NCBI RefSeq assembly: GCF_040529055.1
Contig: NZ_CP132342.1
Span: 1,982,001-2,046,000 of the forward strand
From: Xanthomonas sontii
Lineage (GTDB): Bacteria > Pseudomonadota > Gammaproteobacteria > Xanthomonadales > Xanthomonadaceae
Direction of reading: 5' to 3'
DNA: 64,000 nucleotides
The notes under the pieces were generated by a model. That model saw nothing but the letters and a program-made list of their open reading frames with translations, was not told the origin of the DNA and did no database searches. Of the stretch, positions 63,976 to 64,000 are shown piece by piece (position 1 is the first letter of the stretch; each line of letters opens with the position of its first letter). Made by a program: the position numbers and the translations under genes.

Positions 63976-63989
63976 TTGATCCTGATCAA
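63976..63989. promoter_or_regulatory. FNR/Anr-type operator upstream of ompW
   Basis: TTGATCCTGATCAA is an exact match to the FNR consensus TTGATnnnnATCAA. It is placed at a distance from the ATG that suits a class II activator site near -41. It would raise ompW under low oxygen. Confidence 0.75.
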
Positions 63990-64000
63990 ACCGGCGTGTC

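Overview
The window is GC-rich chromosomal DNA from a gammaproteobacterium of the Xanthomonadaceae, most probably a Xanthomonas. The support is the gmk-rpoZ-spoT-recG synteny, a type-B L31, a GTG-started citrate synthase, a divergent mrcA/pilMNOPQ pair, many large TonB-dependent receptors, and the Xanthomonas-style intergenic GGGATT(C/G) heptamers and GGAGCGGCTTCAGCCGCGA palindromes. I see no rRNA, tRNA, CRISPR array, insertion sequence or prophage. Genus and species are inferred from remembered family features, not from a search.

Layout. (1) 1-7817, minus strand: an iron/heme locus with an ECF sigma factor, a FecR anti-sigma, a TonB receptor carrying an STN signalling domain, a small secreted hemophilin-like protein, a Slam-type outer-membrane translocon and a heme oxygenase cut by the window edge. 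A Fur-box-like site lies at its head. (2) 8033-17292, plus strand: housekeeping genes gmk, rpoZ, spoT, ridA, recG, a nucleoside hydrolase, rpmE2 and gltA. (3) 17464-25895: a hypothetical protein, penicillin-binding protein 1A, and the divergent type IV pilus alignment/secretin operon pilMNOPQ. (4) 26049-33164: a MoxR/DUF58/Bat (aerotolerance-type) operon. (5) 33360-36880: a dicarboxylate/amino-acid symporter and transketolase. (6) 37012-41593, minus: a four-gene set DUF3348-DUF802-OmpA/MotB-like-DUF2894 that looks like an uncharacterised ion-driven stator machine with a long coiled-coil tail. (7) 41720-48759, minus: a small secreted protein, a TonB receptor paired with a secreted PI-PLC-like phosphodiesterase, and an acetyl-CoA hydrolase/transferase. 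(8) 48902-51354, plus: a BlaI repressor/BlaR1-like protease/lipoprotein operon with a promoter embedded in two BlaI-type operators. (9) 51400-54148, minus: a flavin reductase and modABC. (10) 54265-61369: a reactive-sulfur region with a persulfide dioxygenase, a BigR-type sensor and a rhodanese (minus), divergent from an RND pump, an OsmC protein and thioredoxin 2 (plus). (11) 61457-63920, minus: an S1/P1 nuclease and two OmpW-family porins; the second has a perfect FNR-type site upstream.

How parts work together. In region 1 the Slam protein would export the hemophilin, the hemophilin would deliver heme to the TonB receptor, the sigma/FecR pair would sense that transport, and the heme oxygenase would release iron. 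Region 6 pairs a MotA/ExbB-like membrane protein with a MotB-like peptidoglycan anchor holding the expected channel Asp. That matches the ZorAB/MotAB plan, but the two partner proteins are of unknown function. Region 10 groups several enzymes known to act on persulfides around one sensor and one operator.
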